NCBI GenBank assembly: GCA_049316905.1
Contig: JBMOJH010000009.1
Location: forward strand, 1-59,150
DNA: 59,150 bases
Direction: 5' to 3'
From: CAIPVR01 sp049316905
GTDB taxonomy: Bacteria; Actinomycetota; Acidimicrobiia; Acidimicrobiales; Microtrichaceae
Both the position numbers and the translations under genes were made by a program. The notes under the pieces were generated by a model. That model searched no databases. It saw nothing but the letters and a program-made list of their open reading frames with translations, and had not been told where the DNA came from. This document shows, in pieces, positions 1 to 7,632 of this stretch (positions are counted from its first letter, which is position 1; every line of letters begins with the position of its first letter).

Positions 1-70
1 ACCGACGACCACTGCACCGACGACCACTGCACCGACGACCACTGCACCGACGACCACTGCACCGACGACC
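1..70 (+). repeat. 15-nt tandem repeat encoding (PTTTA)n linker
   Basis: Four identical 15-nt units lie at 2-16, 17-31, 32-46 and 47-61, followed by a 9-nt partial unit. The array touches the window edge and may continue upstream. In the redoxin frame it encodes PTTTA repeats, a flexible Pro/Thr spacer. The units are perfect, so copy number may vary between strains without breaking the frame. Confidence 0.9.
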
Positions 71-553
71 CCTGCCGGCGGCCCGGCGGGCGCCGGCGCG
101 CCGGGGCCGGCGCTCCGGGGCGAGGACCTGTCGGGGATCCGGGTGCGGAACCTCACGTCCGGCGGTGAGACCACCCTCGAGGCCGAGCTCGCCGCGCCGA
201 ACGACACCCCGGTGCTGGCGTTCTTCTGGGCGCCCTATTGACTCACCTGCCGGGGGGAGGCCCCCGAGCTCGAGCGGTTCGCTCGGCAGCAGCAGGACCA
301 ACCACCGGGGCGGGCCGTGAAGGTCGTCGGCATCGGCACCCAGTCCGACCTGGCCGCGGCGCGGGACTTCCGCGCCGACACCGCGGTGCGGAGCTTCCCG
401 CTGCTGTGGTCGGCGTCGCCCTCCGCGTGGGCCCCGTTCGACGTGTCGGCCCAGCCGTACACGATCCTGCTGCGCAATGGTGAGGTCGTGGAGCGCTGGC
501 CGGGCGGCGCGTCGCCGGAGGAGATCCGCGACGCGGTGGACCGCACGGCCTGA
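2..553 (+). CDS. TlpA/thioredoxin-fold protein, candidate selenoprotein (UxxC), 5' partial
   Basis: The gene starts before the window. The frame reads through PTTTA repeats, a Gly/Pro-rich linker and then a redoxin domain: PVLAFFWAPY, a TGA at 239-241, then LTCRGEAPELERF, ending at TGA 551-553. Aligned with TlpA/ResA-type thioredoxins (WAPWCGPC), the TGA falls exactly where the nucleophilic first Cys of CxxC belongs, and the second Cys (TGC 248-250) is kept. Downstream codons keep sense and high GC3 for about 100 codons, including VVGIGTQ, the SFPLLW segment and a PYTILL strand. A GC hairpin 15 nt after the TGA could act as a bacterial SECIS. I infer a membrane- or lipid-anchored thiol oxidoreductase outside the membrane, held on the repeat linker. 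The alternative is a pseudogene made by one TGC-to-TGA change; the window holds no sel genes to decide. Confidence 0.7.
239..266 (+). promoter_or_regulatory. in-frame TGA with possible bacterial SECIS hairpin
   Basis: After TGA 239-241, bases 251-256 (CGGGGG) pair perfectly with 261-266 (CCCCCG) around a GAGG tetraloop (257-260). The loop starts 15 nt after the TGA and its first base is G. Known bacterial SECIS elements have a short stem-loop close behind the UGA with a G among the first two loop bases, so position and shape fit. In DNA this GC-rich, chance hairpins are common, so the element is only a candidate. Confidence 0.5.
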
Positions 554-583
554 ACCCGGTCGCCGGTGCTCGCCCGGTCGCCC

Positions 584-1597
584 TCAGGTGAGCGGGAAGT
601 AGCCCGGCACCCGGTGGTGCGGGGTGTCCAGGTACACCTTCGCCTCGGGCCGACCACCGAAGCGGCCGTGGCTCCAGCGGATCTCCACGTGGCCCTCCAC
701 GACGCGCTCGTCGCCGGCCCCCCGCCCGCGCACCTCAGCGGTCCACCGCACCCGGGACTGGACCGTCGTCTCCGCCGCCACCTCGAGGGCGCGCAGCTCG
801 AAGGCCTGTCGCCAGTCCCACGGCGTGGCGACCCGGATCCGCAGCGCGGCGCCGACCCCGGTGCCGAGCACGAAGTAGGGCGCGGCGGCGAGCCGTAGCA
901 GCCGCCACAGGAGTCGTTCGCGTTCGGCGGGGCCGCCCGTGCCCGCACGCCAGCGGGCCGCGGACGCCTCGGAGGTGGCCGCCGCGAGCTCGGCCCAGGC
1001 CTGCACGCACGCGGGCGACCAGTCACGGGGGATCCGTTCCCTGAGGAGCCGCCGAGCGGGACCATCGAGCGCGGCCACCTGCTCCGGCAGCTCGAGGTCG
1101 CCGCCGTAGGTGCGCCGGACCAGTTGGTAGAGGCGTTGGTGCTCGGCGGGCGCCACCACGTCGAACCAGTCGGCATCGTCGCGGCGGCCCTGCGCGCCCG
1201 AGAGGTTCCGCTCGAACACCGAGCGCGGCGACGCGTTGTGCAGCACCCGGGAGAGGTACTTGCAGCTCACCAGGTACACGTGGTCGATGCGCAGGTCCGC
1301 GGGCACCGGCAGGTCACCCGGGTCCCGGTGGCCACCCTTCCACTCCACCAGGGCCGGCACCCGTCCCCGGAGCCCGTCGGACGCACGCAGCAACGCCCGA
1401 CCGTTGTTCCACGCGGCCAGGAACTCCGCCCGGTGGAGACCCTCGGCCGCGGCATCGCGCAGCCGCTGCCAGGTGGCGGGGTCCACGTTGCGCAGCTCGG
1501 GGGGCGGTGCCGGTGCCAGCCCGTCCTCGGGCGGCGGCCCGCCCAGGGTGCCCAGACCGGTGACGATCTCGGTGATCTCGGTCAGGAGCGCGGGCAT
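584..1597 (-). CDS. hypothetical protein, possibly PD-(D/E)XK-like
   Basis: I do not recognise this 337-aa protein. No signal peptide or membrane segment is visible, so it is probably cytosolic. The most conserved-looking stretch is residues 80-125: VEWKGGHRD, then DLRIDHVYLVSCKYLSRVL. An acidic residue followed by a hydrophobic strand ending in SCK (or the earlier E-W-K) recalls the core of PD-(D/E)XK nucleases, but this is only a pattern resemblance. The remainder is Arg/Ala-rich and helical, ending in a beta-rich part (residues 255-337) with several Trp. It is convergent with the redoxin gene (30-bp gap) and lies 24 bp after the TetR gene on the same strand, so the two may be co-transcribed. 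High codon GC3 supports coding. Confidence 0.75.
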   Translation of the reverse strand: MPALLTEITEIVTGLGTLGGPPPEDGLAPAPPPELRNVDPATWQRLRDAAAEGLHRAEFLAAWNNGRALLRASDGLRGRVPALVEWKGGHRDPGDLPVPADLRIDHVYLVSCKYLSRVLHNASPRSVFERNLSGAQGRRDDADWFDVVAPAEHQRLYQLVRRTYGGDLELPEQVAALDGPARRLLRERIPRDWSPACVQAWAELAAATSEASAARWRAGTGGPAERERLLWRLLRLAAAPYFVLGTGVGAALRIRVATPWDWRQAFELRALEVAAETTVQSRVRWTAEVRGRGAGDERVVEGHVEIRWSHGRFGGRPEAKVYLDTPHHRVPGYFPLT

Positions 1598-1621
1598 GGC
1601 CCGACCATCATGGCCGCGCGT

Positions 1622-2269
1622 TCACGTCCGGAGAGCCAGGTCCTGCACCCGCTCGACCAGTTCCACCCACGCGAGTTCGTTCAGGTCGGGGTCGAGGTCG
1701 GCGACCACCGCCCCGAGCAGCAGACCCTGCATCAGCACCGCCCACGCCCGCGGGTCCACCGCGGGGTCGAACCATCCGCGCTCGCTGGCCCGCTCGGCGG
1801 CGGCTGCCAACGAGTCGGTCAGTCGACGTTGCGCGACGGTCACGAGGAGCGCGGTCTCGGGGTCCTCGCCCGCAGCCACCAATGCCGCCAGCCGTTCGCG
1901 CCGGGCCGCTGCACGTTCCGGCAGTCGGTTGCGGCGCACGAGCTCGCGGTTCAGCGCCAGGAACTCCGCCCCGTCGCGTGCGGTGTGCACCGCCCGCTCC
2001 ACCTCGCCGATGTCGCCCTCGGTGGTGCGCCGGAACTGCTCGGCGCGGGCCGCGGCCACCAGGCCGGACCGGCCGGAGAAGTGGTGATAGACGGCGCCCA
2101 CCGATACCCCGGCCTCTCGGGCGATCGCCGTGACCACCACGCCGGCCGTGCCGTCGCGGTCGAAGCGGGCCACGGCCCGATCCAGGATGCGGCGGTAGGT
2201 CGCCTCGCCGCGACTGGTGGCGTCCGGCCGGACCGAATCGCCCGGGTCGATCTTCGGTGGCTCGGTCAT
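1622..2269 (-). CDS. TetR family transcriptional regulator
   Basis: This 215-aa protein has the TetR layout. The N-terminal helix-turn-helix (about residues 25-70) reads ATYRRILDRAVARFDRDG, then AIAREAGVSVGAVYHHFSGR, a textbook TetR recognition helix. A helical ligand-binding domain follows. The ligand is unknown. It is divergent from the lipoprotein gene with 44 bp between starts, which is where its own operator would be expected, though no clear palindrome was seen there. A TACGGG hexamer lies 6 nt before the ATG, close to the leaderless promoter pattern seen elsewhere in the window. The nearby ketosteroid-isomerase-like gene makes a lipid or steroid ligand conceivable, but that is a guess. 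Confidence 0.93.
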   Translation of the reverse strand: MTEPPKIDPGDSVRPDATSRGEATYRRILDRAVARFDRDGTAGVVVTAIAREAGVSVGAVYHHFSGRSGLVAAARAEQFRRTTEGDIGEVERAVHTARDGAEFLALNRELVRRNRLPERAAARRERLAALVAAGEDPETALLVTVAQRRLTDSLAAAAERASERGWFDPAVDPRAWAVLMQGLLLGAVVADLDPDLNELAWVELVERVQDLALRT

Positions 2270-2313
2270 GGTGCACCCGTATCCTCGGCCGGGAGACGTT
2301 TCCGGAGGTCATC

Positions 2314-2883
2314 ATGCACCGTCCTACCCGCCCGTTCCGCACCCTGGCGTCCTCGCTCGCGGTGCTCTGCGCCCTCGGCCTGATGGGTGTGGCCTGCAGT
2401 TCCGACGGGGAATCCTCGTCCTCCAGCACCACGGTGAAAGCCACCTCGACCACGCAGGCCGGCTCCGGCGACGCAGCCACGGCGGATGGCGGCGCGGCCG
2501 AGGAGGAGGAGGAGGGCCAGGTCGACTGCACGCGGACCCAGAACGCCCTCGACAAGGTCATCGCCATCTCCGGAGCCGCGGAGTCGGGCGAGAAGGTGAC
2601 GCCGGAGCAGTTCACGAAGGACCTGGCCGCCGCCAGGAAGCAGGTGGCCGTGGTGCAGGCGCAGGCGGTGGTCGCCGGCGCCTCCGCCCCGGCGATCCAG
2701 CTCTGGACCCAGTACGTGAACGACACCCTCGCCGCTCTCGAACAGGCTGCGGAGAGCGGCGACGTGGCGGCGGCGGAGCAGCAGGTGGCCGCGCTCACCA
2801 CGCCGCAGGTGACCCAGGCGAAGACCCAGGTGGGTGCCGCCCTCACCACCGCCTGCCCGGGACTGACCGGGTGGACCAACTGA
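2314..2883 (+). CDS. putative lipoprotein with acidic linker
   Basis: The protein has 189 aa. Residues 1-27 form a signal peptide (RPTRPF, then a hydrophobic LASSLAVLCALGLMGVA core) ending in Cys28, a probable lipobox although Gly at -3 is atypical. A Ser/Thr-rich and then Glu-rich linker (EEEEE near residue 70) leads to a helical Ala/Gln-rich domain with two Cys (VDC and TAC) that could form a disulfide outside the cell. The ATG at 2314 is preferred over the in-frame ATG at 2257 because GGAGGT lies just before it and the signal peptide begins there. No function is recognisable. It is followed 31 bp later by the isomerase-like gene, which has its own -10 box. Confidence 0.85.
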   Translation: MHRPTRPFRTLASSLAVLCALGLMGVACSSDGESSSSSTTVKATSTTQAGSGDAATADGGAAEEEEEGQVDCTRTQNALDKVIAISGAAESGEKVTPEQFTKDLAAARKQVAVVQAQAVVAGASAPAIQLWTQYVNDTLAALEQAAESGDVAAAEQQVAALTTPQVTQAKTQVGAALTTACPGLTGWTN

Positions 2884-2902
2884 ACGTCGTGCCCGACTGG
2901 CC

Positions 2903-2908
2903 TACCCT
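2903..2908 (+). promoter_or_regulatory. -10 box of leaderless gene (TACCCT)
   Basis: TACCCT ends 6 nt before the ATG at 2915, so transcription should start at or next to the start codon. No Shine-Dalgarno sequence is present. Confidence 0.55.
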
Positions 2909-2914
2909 GCGGCC

Positions 2915-3301
2915 ATGCCGAGCACCGAGGACATGACCGCAGCGGTCCGCCGCTACACCGAGGCCCACTCCGCGGGCGACGTCGACGCCGTGGCCGCCGT
3001 GTTCGCCGCCGACGCCGTGGTGGCCGACCCGGTCGACCAGCCCGCCCACGTGGGGCGTGACGCGATCCGCGCGTTCTTCGCGGCCACCCACGAGATGGTC
3101 GACGCCATGGAGCTCCGGATCACCGGGCCCGTCCGCGCGGTGGGGGACTTCGCGGCCGTACCGCTGCAGGCCGTCAGCACCATGGGCGGCGCCAAGGTGG
3201 CCGTGGACATCATCGACGTCTTCACCTTCGGCCCCGACGGCCTGGTCACCGACATGAAGGCGTACTGGACCGCGGCCGACATCCGTCCCGTCGAGGACTG
3301 A
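2915..3301 (+). CDS. ketosteroid isomerase-like (SnoaL/NTF2 fold) protein
   Basis: This 128-aa protein is the usual length of a Delta5-3-ketosteroid isomerase. The family's catalytic residues (Tyr14, Asp38 and Asp99 in the Comamonas enzyme) appear to be present: Tyr14 in VRRYTEAHSAGD, Asp38 in VVADPV, and Asp98 in VAVDII. The family ending DGLVTDMKAYW is also there. The fold is a cone-shaped alpha+beta barrel that binds a hydrophobic ligand, and the likely reaction is double-bond isomerisation of a steroid-like ketone. Many SnoaL-like proteins share the fold with other activities, so the substrate is not certain. It is probably leaderless. The lipid-catabolic genes and KstR-like sites elsewhere in the window fit a steroid role. 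Confidence 0.85.
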   Translation: MPSTEDMTAAVRRYTEAHSAGDVDAVAAVFAADAVVADPVDQPAHVGRDAIRAFFAATHEMVDAMELRITGPVRAVGDFAAVPLQAVSTMGGAKVAVDIIDVFTFGPDGLVTDMKAYWTAADIRPVED

Positions 3302-3327
3302 CCCGGGCGCTCCCCGCCCCCCGACCC

Positions 3328-3603
3328 ATGGCCACCCTGGCGGCGTTCCTGGTGCTCGTCGGCCTCGGCGTGGCCGCGGTCTGGACCGCGTGGCGGGGCT
3401 CACAGGGGCACCACGCCGGCCCGGGCTGGGCCGACGCCGCGGGCCCGCTGGGCGTGGGCGGCGGGGTGTGCATCCTGGGCGGCGTCGCCGCCGGCGTGTC
3501 GGGCGTGCCCTCGCCCGCGGGCTGGGTCGGGATCGCGTTCGGGCTCGGCGGTCTCGCGGTCGGCTCGGTGCTGGCCGTACTGGCCTCCCGCCACCCGTCC
3601 TGA
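3328..3603 (+). CDS. small membrane protein, three predicted TM helices
   Basis: A 91-aa protein made mostly of Gly/Ala/Val-rich hydrophobic segments: residues 2-21 (TLAAFLVLVGLGVAAVW), about 40-58 (LGVGGGVCILGGVAAGV) and about 66-86 (WVGIAFGLGGLAVGSVLAVL). A short loop, RGSQGHHAGPGWADA, joins the first two. No family is recognised. It lies 26 bp after the isomerase-like gene on the same strand and is likely co-transcribed. Its stop is followed at once by a strong inverted repeat that probably ends transcription. Confidence 0.7.
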   Translation: MATLAAFLVLVGLGVAAVWTAWRGSQGHHAGPGWADAAGPLGVGGGVCILGGVAAGVSGVPSPAGWVGIAFGLGGLAVGSVLAVLASRHPS

Positions 3604-3660
3604 CCCGTTCCGTGTGGTGAGCAGGTACCGATCACCACGATCGGGCCACACAGAACGGGT
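3603..3660. terminator. bidirectional terminator-like hairpin
   Basis: A 15-nt arm at 3603-3617 (ACCCGTTCCGTGTGG) pairs with 3646-3660 with one mismatch, and GGTGA/TCACC pair inside the loop. It lies between two convergent stop codons (3603 and 3666). No T-tract follows, as is common in actinobacterial terminators. Confidence 0.7.
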
Positions 3661-3665
3661 GGGGG

Positions 3666-4055
3666 TCAGCCGCGGCCGAGGACGCGGTCCACCGAGATCT
3701 CGATCGCCACCCGGTCGGGGCGCTCGCCCGGCTCGCGGTAGCGAGCGGCGTACCCGGCCATCGCGGCGGCGACCCGTTCCGGGTCGTCGGTGGCCGACAC
3801 CGTGCCCTCGAGGGTGAGCCACCGGCCGCCGTCCACCTGGCTCACCGCGGCCCGCCCGCCCCGGCGGGCGTTGACGACCTTCTGGGATCCCTCGAACGTG
3901 ATGATCCGCACCACCCGCTCCGTCGGGTCGTAGGAGAAGCCGACGGGCACCACGTGCGGCGAGCCATCGGCGCGGAGCGTCGTGAGCGTGGCCAGGTGGT
4001 ACTCGCCGAGGAAGGCCAGCACCTCGGGCGGGAGATCGGCGGGGTCCAGTGCCAT
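3666..4055 (-). CDS. PPOX-class F420- or FMN-binding oxidoreductase
   Basis: A 129-aa split-barrel flavin/F420-binding protein of the pyridoxamine-5-phosphate oxidase-like superfamily. Typical features are an N-terminal helix followed by HLATLTTLRADGSPHVVPVGF, the strand VRIITFEGSQKVVNARRG, and GRWLTLEGTVSATDDPERV. Length and motifs match the actinobacterial PPOX-class F420-dependent enzymes, which reduce or bind F420 and act on varied substrates; the substrate here is unknown. It is cytosolic. The start is supported by GAGGAGG 9 nt before the ATG. It lies 28 bp after the ABC permease gene on the same strand and may be its last operon gene. Confidence 0.85.
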   Translation of the reverse strand: MALDPADLPPEVLAFLGEYHLATLTTLRADGSPHVVPVGFSYDPTERVVRIITFEGSQKVVNARRGGRAAVSQVDGGRWLTLEGTVSATDDPERVAAAMAGYAARYREPGERPDRVAIEISVDRVLGRG

Positions 4056-4083
4056 GTGGGGGTTCCTCCTCGGCGGGGCCGGG

Positions 4084-6729
4084 TCACTCGCTGGAGATGG
4101 CCCCGAGCACGTCCATCCGGCTCGCCCGGAACGCGGGCACGATCGCGGCGAGCAGGCCGGCGACGGCGGCCACCACGGTGATCACCACGAGCTGTGCGAC
4201 CGGCAGGGTGAAGCGCAGGATGCCCGGGTTGTCGGCCGAGACGGCCACGCTCAGGGCGATCGCGAACAGGATGCCGATGACGAGGCCGATGAGCGTGCCG
4301 AACACCGCGATGATCGCGGACTCGTTGCGGATCATCGCCCGGAGCTGTCGCCGCGTCATGCCCACGGCGCGCAGCAGCCCGAGCTCTCGGGTGCGTTCCA
4401 GGACCGAGAGCGAGAGGGTGTTCGCGATGCCGATGAGGGCGATCACGATGGCCAGGAACAACAGCCCGTAGATCACGGTCAGGAAGGTGTTGATCGGGCC
4501 GGTCTGGGTCTCGATGAACTGCTGGAGGTCCTGCACCTGCACGGTCGGCAGGTCCGCGAACAGGGCGTCGAGTTCCTTGCGCACCTGGGCGGAGTTCGCT
4601 CCCGGGTCCTCCAGCACGTAGATCTGGGTGTCCACGTTGAACAGCGGGAGCACGTTGGGGGCGAAGGTGTCGAGTGGCAGCCAGATCGCGGTCTGGCCGA
4701 GCGCCCGCTCGTAGATCACCGCGACGGTCAGGTCCACGGTGCCGGTGCCGGCGAAGTAGACGGGAACCTTCTGGCCGACCTTCCAGCCGCGGTCCTCGGC
4801 GAGACGCTCGCTCACGGCCATCGTGCCGGCGGTGAGGTCCGCGGGGGATCCCTGCAGCTTCCCGGCGTCCACGACCTTGAACCAGGTGGCCGGGTCGATC
4901 CCGAAGGCGGTCTCGTTCTTGCCCGGGGGCGCATCGCCGACGCTGCCGAGCTGGCCGGCGGGCACGGTGGTGGTCGTGGCCGCCTCGGCCTGCGACTTCG
5001 GGTCGGCGAGCGTCAGGAAGGTGAAGCGCACGGGGCTCGCCACCTGCACCCCCGGCTGCGCGGCGATGCGCGCCACCGAGCCCTCCGGGATGGCGCCGAA
5101 CGAGGTGAGCGAGGAGGTGGCCACCACGTACTCGGCCTTCACCGACTGGTTGATCGTCTCGTCCGCCGTGGCCTTGATCGACGAGGCGACGATCGCGATC
5201 ACCACCACCAGGGTCACGCCGATGGTCAGGGCCGCGGCGGTGGCCGCGGTCCGCTTCGGGTTGCGGGCCGCGTTCTCGCCGGCGAGCCGACCGGTCATGC
5301 GGCCGCCCCACGAGAACGGCCGGGCGAGCAGCCGGCTGACCGGGCTGGCGATCGCCGGGCCGAGGATCACCGCGACGGAGATCAGGAGCGCCGCGGCCCC
5401 CACGCCCACGAACGCGAGCGGGTTCGGACCGATGCCGGCCAGGCCGAGGCCCATCATCAGCAACCCGCCCAGGACGAGGAGCGACCCCCACACCTTGCGC
5501 GAGGTGGAGAGGCCGGTGCGGTCGAGCGACACCTCCTGGAGCGCGGCGATCGGCGGGATCTTGGTGGAGCGCAGCGCGGGGATGAAGGCGGAGAGCGCAG
5601 TGACGCCGAGGCCGATCACGAGGGCGAGCACCACGATGCCGACGCTCAGCGACGGTACCGACGAGGTGACGGTGAAGAAGTTCGACACCACGCGGATGAG
5701 CCCGGTGGCCAGCAGCACTCCGAGGCCGAGTCCGAGCACGGATGCCACCGCGCCGATGAGCAGCGCCTCGGCCATGGTGGCGGTGAGCACCTGCCGCCGC
5801 CGGGCCCCGATGGCCCGGAGCAGCGCCGTCTCCCGGGTTCGCTGGGCCACGATGATCGAGAAGGTGTTGTAGATGATGAACACCGACACGAAGAGCGCGA
5901 TGTAGCCGAACACGCTCACGAAGATGCCGAGGATGTCGACGAACTGGGCGATCTGTTCCTGGCTCTCCTTGGTGAAGGCCTCACCGGTGAGCACCTGCTG
6001 GTCGGGGAGCGCCCGCGACAGGTTGCGGGCCAGCTGCTGCTGGCTCACGCCCTCGTCCGCGGAGACCGCCACGTAGTTGAACTGGTCCGGCTGGTTGGTG
6101 AGCCGCTGCGCCTCGGGGGTGGTGAAGAACATCACCTTCGCCCCGCTGGACTGCGACCCGTCGGTGCCGAGTCCGACGAGACCGACGAGGGTGAACTGCT
6201 GGCGGCCCGACTGGGTGGTGGCCAGCGTGACCTGGTCGCCGACCTTCAGGCCGAGGTCACCGGCGGTCCGGAAGTCGAGCACCACCTCGGTGTCGGTGGT
6301 GGGGCCGCGCCCCGAGGTCAGCTTGCCGAGCCGGAGGACCTCGTCCTCCACCCAGTTGTAGGTGATGGTCGGTGGGCCGAAGCCGCCGCCGAACACCTTG
6401 CCGTTGCGGTCGATGAGCTCGGCCCCGGACGACTCGACGATGCCGGCGTCCGCGCGCACGCCGGAGACCGCACCGACCTGTTCCACCACCGACGACGGGA
6501 CCGGCGAGCGCAACGGCTGGCCGAACGGGGTCTCCTGCGTCTGGGACGACCGCACCACCGCGTCGAAGCCCTCGTAGACGTCGCCGATGAGCGACTTGAT
6601 CGAGGCCGAGAGGGTGTTCGACAGGAGCAGCGTCCCGGTCAGGAACGCGATGCCCAGGACCACCGCGAGGCTGGTCGTGACGACGCGGCCCTTCCGGGCG
6701 GCCAGGTTCTTGAGGGCGACGCGGAGCAC
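4084..6729 (-). CDS. ABC transporter permease, FtsX/MacB type
   Basis: An 881-aa permease with duplicated FtsX domains. An N-terminal membrane helix (residues about 17-37, SLAVVLGIAFLTGTLLLSN) is followed by an extracellular MacB-like domain to about residue 270. A three-helix FtsX block with RTRETALLRAIGARRRQV follows, then two further helices, a second large external domain (residues about 490-745), and a second FtsX block with the matching ERTRELGLLRAVGMTRRQL motif. These motifs contact the ATPase. The family handles lipoproteins, antimicrobial peptides or cell-wall signals rather than bulk uptake; the substrate is not evident. It starts with GTG 9 bp after the ATPase stop, so the two are surely co-expressed. 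Confidence 0.93.
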   Translation of the reverse strand: MLRVALKNLAARKGRVVTTSLAVVLGIAFLTGTLLLSNTLSASIKSLIGDVYEGFDAVVRSSQTQETPFGQPLRSPVPSSVVEQVGAVSGVRADAGIVESSGAELIDRNGKVFGGGFGPPTITYNWVEDEVLRLGKLTSGRGPTTDTEVVLDFRTAGDLGLKVGDQVTLATTQSGRQQFTLVGLVGLGTDGSQSSGAKVMFFTTPEAQRLTNQPDQFNYVAVSADEGVSQQQLARNLSRALPDQQVLTGEAFTKESQEQIAQFVDILGIFVSVFGYIALFVSVFIIYNTFSIIVAQRTRETALLRAIGARRRQVLTATMAEALLIGAVASVLGLGLGVLLATGLIRVVSNFFTVTSSVPSLSVGIVVLALVIGLGVTALSAFIPALRSTKIPPIAALQEVSLDRTGLSTSRKVWGSLLVLGGLLMMGLGLAGIGPNPLAFVGVGAAALLISVAVILGPAIASPVSRLLARPFSWGGRMTGRLAGENAARNPKRTAATAAALTIGVTLVVVIAIVASSIKATADETINQSVKAEYVVATSSLTSFGAIPEGSVARIAAQPGVQVASPVRFTFLTLADPKSQAEAATTTTVPAGQLGSVGDAPPGKNETAFGIDPATWFKVVDAGKLQGSPADLTAGTMAVSERLAEDRGWKVGQKVPVYFAGTGTVDLTVAVIYERALGQTAIWLPLDTFAPNVLPLFNVDTQIYVLEDPGANSAQVRKELDALFADLPTVQVQDLQQFIETQTGPINTFLTVIYGLLFLAIVIALIGIANTLSLSVLERTRELGLLRAVGMTRRQLRAMIRNESAIIAVFGTLIGLVIGILFAIALSVAVSADNPGILRFTLPVAQLVVITVVAAVAGLLAAIVPAFRASRMDVLGAISSE

Positions 6730-6738
6730 GTGGGGTCG

Positions 6739-7494
6739 TCAGTCGCCGAGGCGCTTCATCGAGTCGAGCACCCGCTCCGCGGTGGGGTCGGTCATCTCGT
6801 CGACGATGTGGCCGTCGGCCAGGAAGACCACGCGGTCGGCGTAGGAGGCCGCGTTCGGGTCGTGGGTGACCATCACGATGGTCTGGCCGAGGTCGCTCAC
6901 GGCGTGCCGCATGAACTGCAGGATCTCGGTCCCGCTGCGGGAGTCGAGGTTGCCGGTGGGTTCATCCGCGAAGACGATCTCCGGCCGGCTGGCCAGCGCC
7001 CGGGCCACCGCGACGCGCTGCTGCTGGCCGCCCGACAGCTCGCTCGGGCGGTGTGAGAGCCGGTCGCCGAGGCCGACGATGCCGATCACCTGGTTCATCC
7101 ACTCGCGGTCGGGCTTGCGGCCCGCGAGGTCCATCGGGAGCGTGATGTTCTCCGCCGCGGAGAGCGTGGGGATCAGGTTGAAGGCCTGGAAGACGAACCC
7201 GATCTTGTCGCGGCGCAGCTCCGTCAGCTCGCCCTCGCTCAGGTCGTCGAGGTACGTCGAGCCGATGAACACCCGGCCCGAGGTGAGGCGGTCGAGCCCC
7301 GCGAGGCAGTGCATCAGGGTGGACTTGCCCGACCCGGACGGGCCCATGATCGCGGTGAAGCGACCGCGCTCGAAGGTGGCCGTCACGCCGTCGAGGGCCC
7401 GCACCTCGGTGTCGCCCTCGCCGTACACCTTGTGGGCGTCGATGGCTCCGGCGGCGGCGAACTCGGTGGGGCTCGGTTCGGTTGCGGTGGACAC
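6739..7494 (-). CDS. ABC transporter ATP-binding protein, MacB/LolD type
   Basis: This 251-aa protein is a complete ABC ATPase: Walker A GPSGSGKST (51-59), Q-loop Gln103 in FVFQAFNLIPTLSA, signature LSGGQQQR (153-160), Walker B IVFADEP (173-179) with catalytic Glu, and H-loop MVTHDP. The sequence between Walker A and the signature is typical of MacB/LolD partners of FtsX-type permeases. The GTG start at 7494 has GAGGAG 5 nt upstream. It is the first gene of the exporter operon, powering the permease directly downstream through ATP hydrolysis on the inner face of the membrane. Confidence 0.95.
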   Translation of the reverse strand: MSTATEPSPTEFAAAGAIDAHKVYGEGDTEVRALDGVTATFERGRFTAIMGPSGSGKSTLMHCLAGLDRLTSGRVFIGSTYLDDLSEGELTELRRDKIGFVFQAFNLIPTLSAAENITLPMDLAGRKPDREWMNQVIGIVGLGDRLSHRPSELSGGQQQRVAVARALASRPEIVFADEPTGNLDSRSGTEILQFMRHAVSDLGQTIVMVTHDPNAASYADRVVFLADGHIVDEMTDPTAERVLDSMKRLGD

Positions 7495-7632
7495 GTCGGC
7501 TCCTCACTCCCGGCCGGCACGTCGCGCCCGGACGGGCCCGTCGACCCTACCCGGCACCCCGTGGTACCGGGCGGCGTCGCACGTCACGTCACGACAGTCG
7601 TCGACCGCGCAACGGTTCCGGTCGGCCGTGGG

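Noticed and set aside
238..553. Independent small genes starting after the TGA at 239 (for example GTG 317)
   Set aside because: They would lack the first strand and the active-site end of the thioredoxin fold, while the upstream frame supplies both; one recoded gene explains the region better.
4084..6729. Long plus-strand open frames across the ABC permease and topoisomerase genes
   Set aside because: They are shadows caused by high GC; their products are Arg/His/Gly-rich without domains, while the minus-strand products are complete known families.
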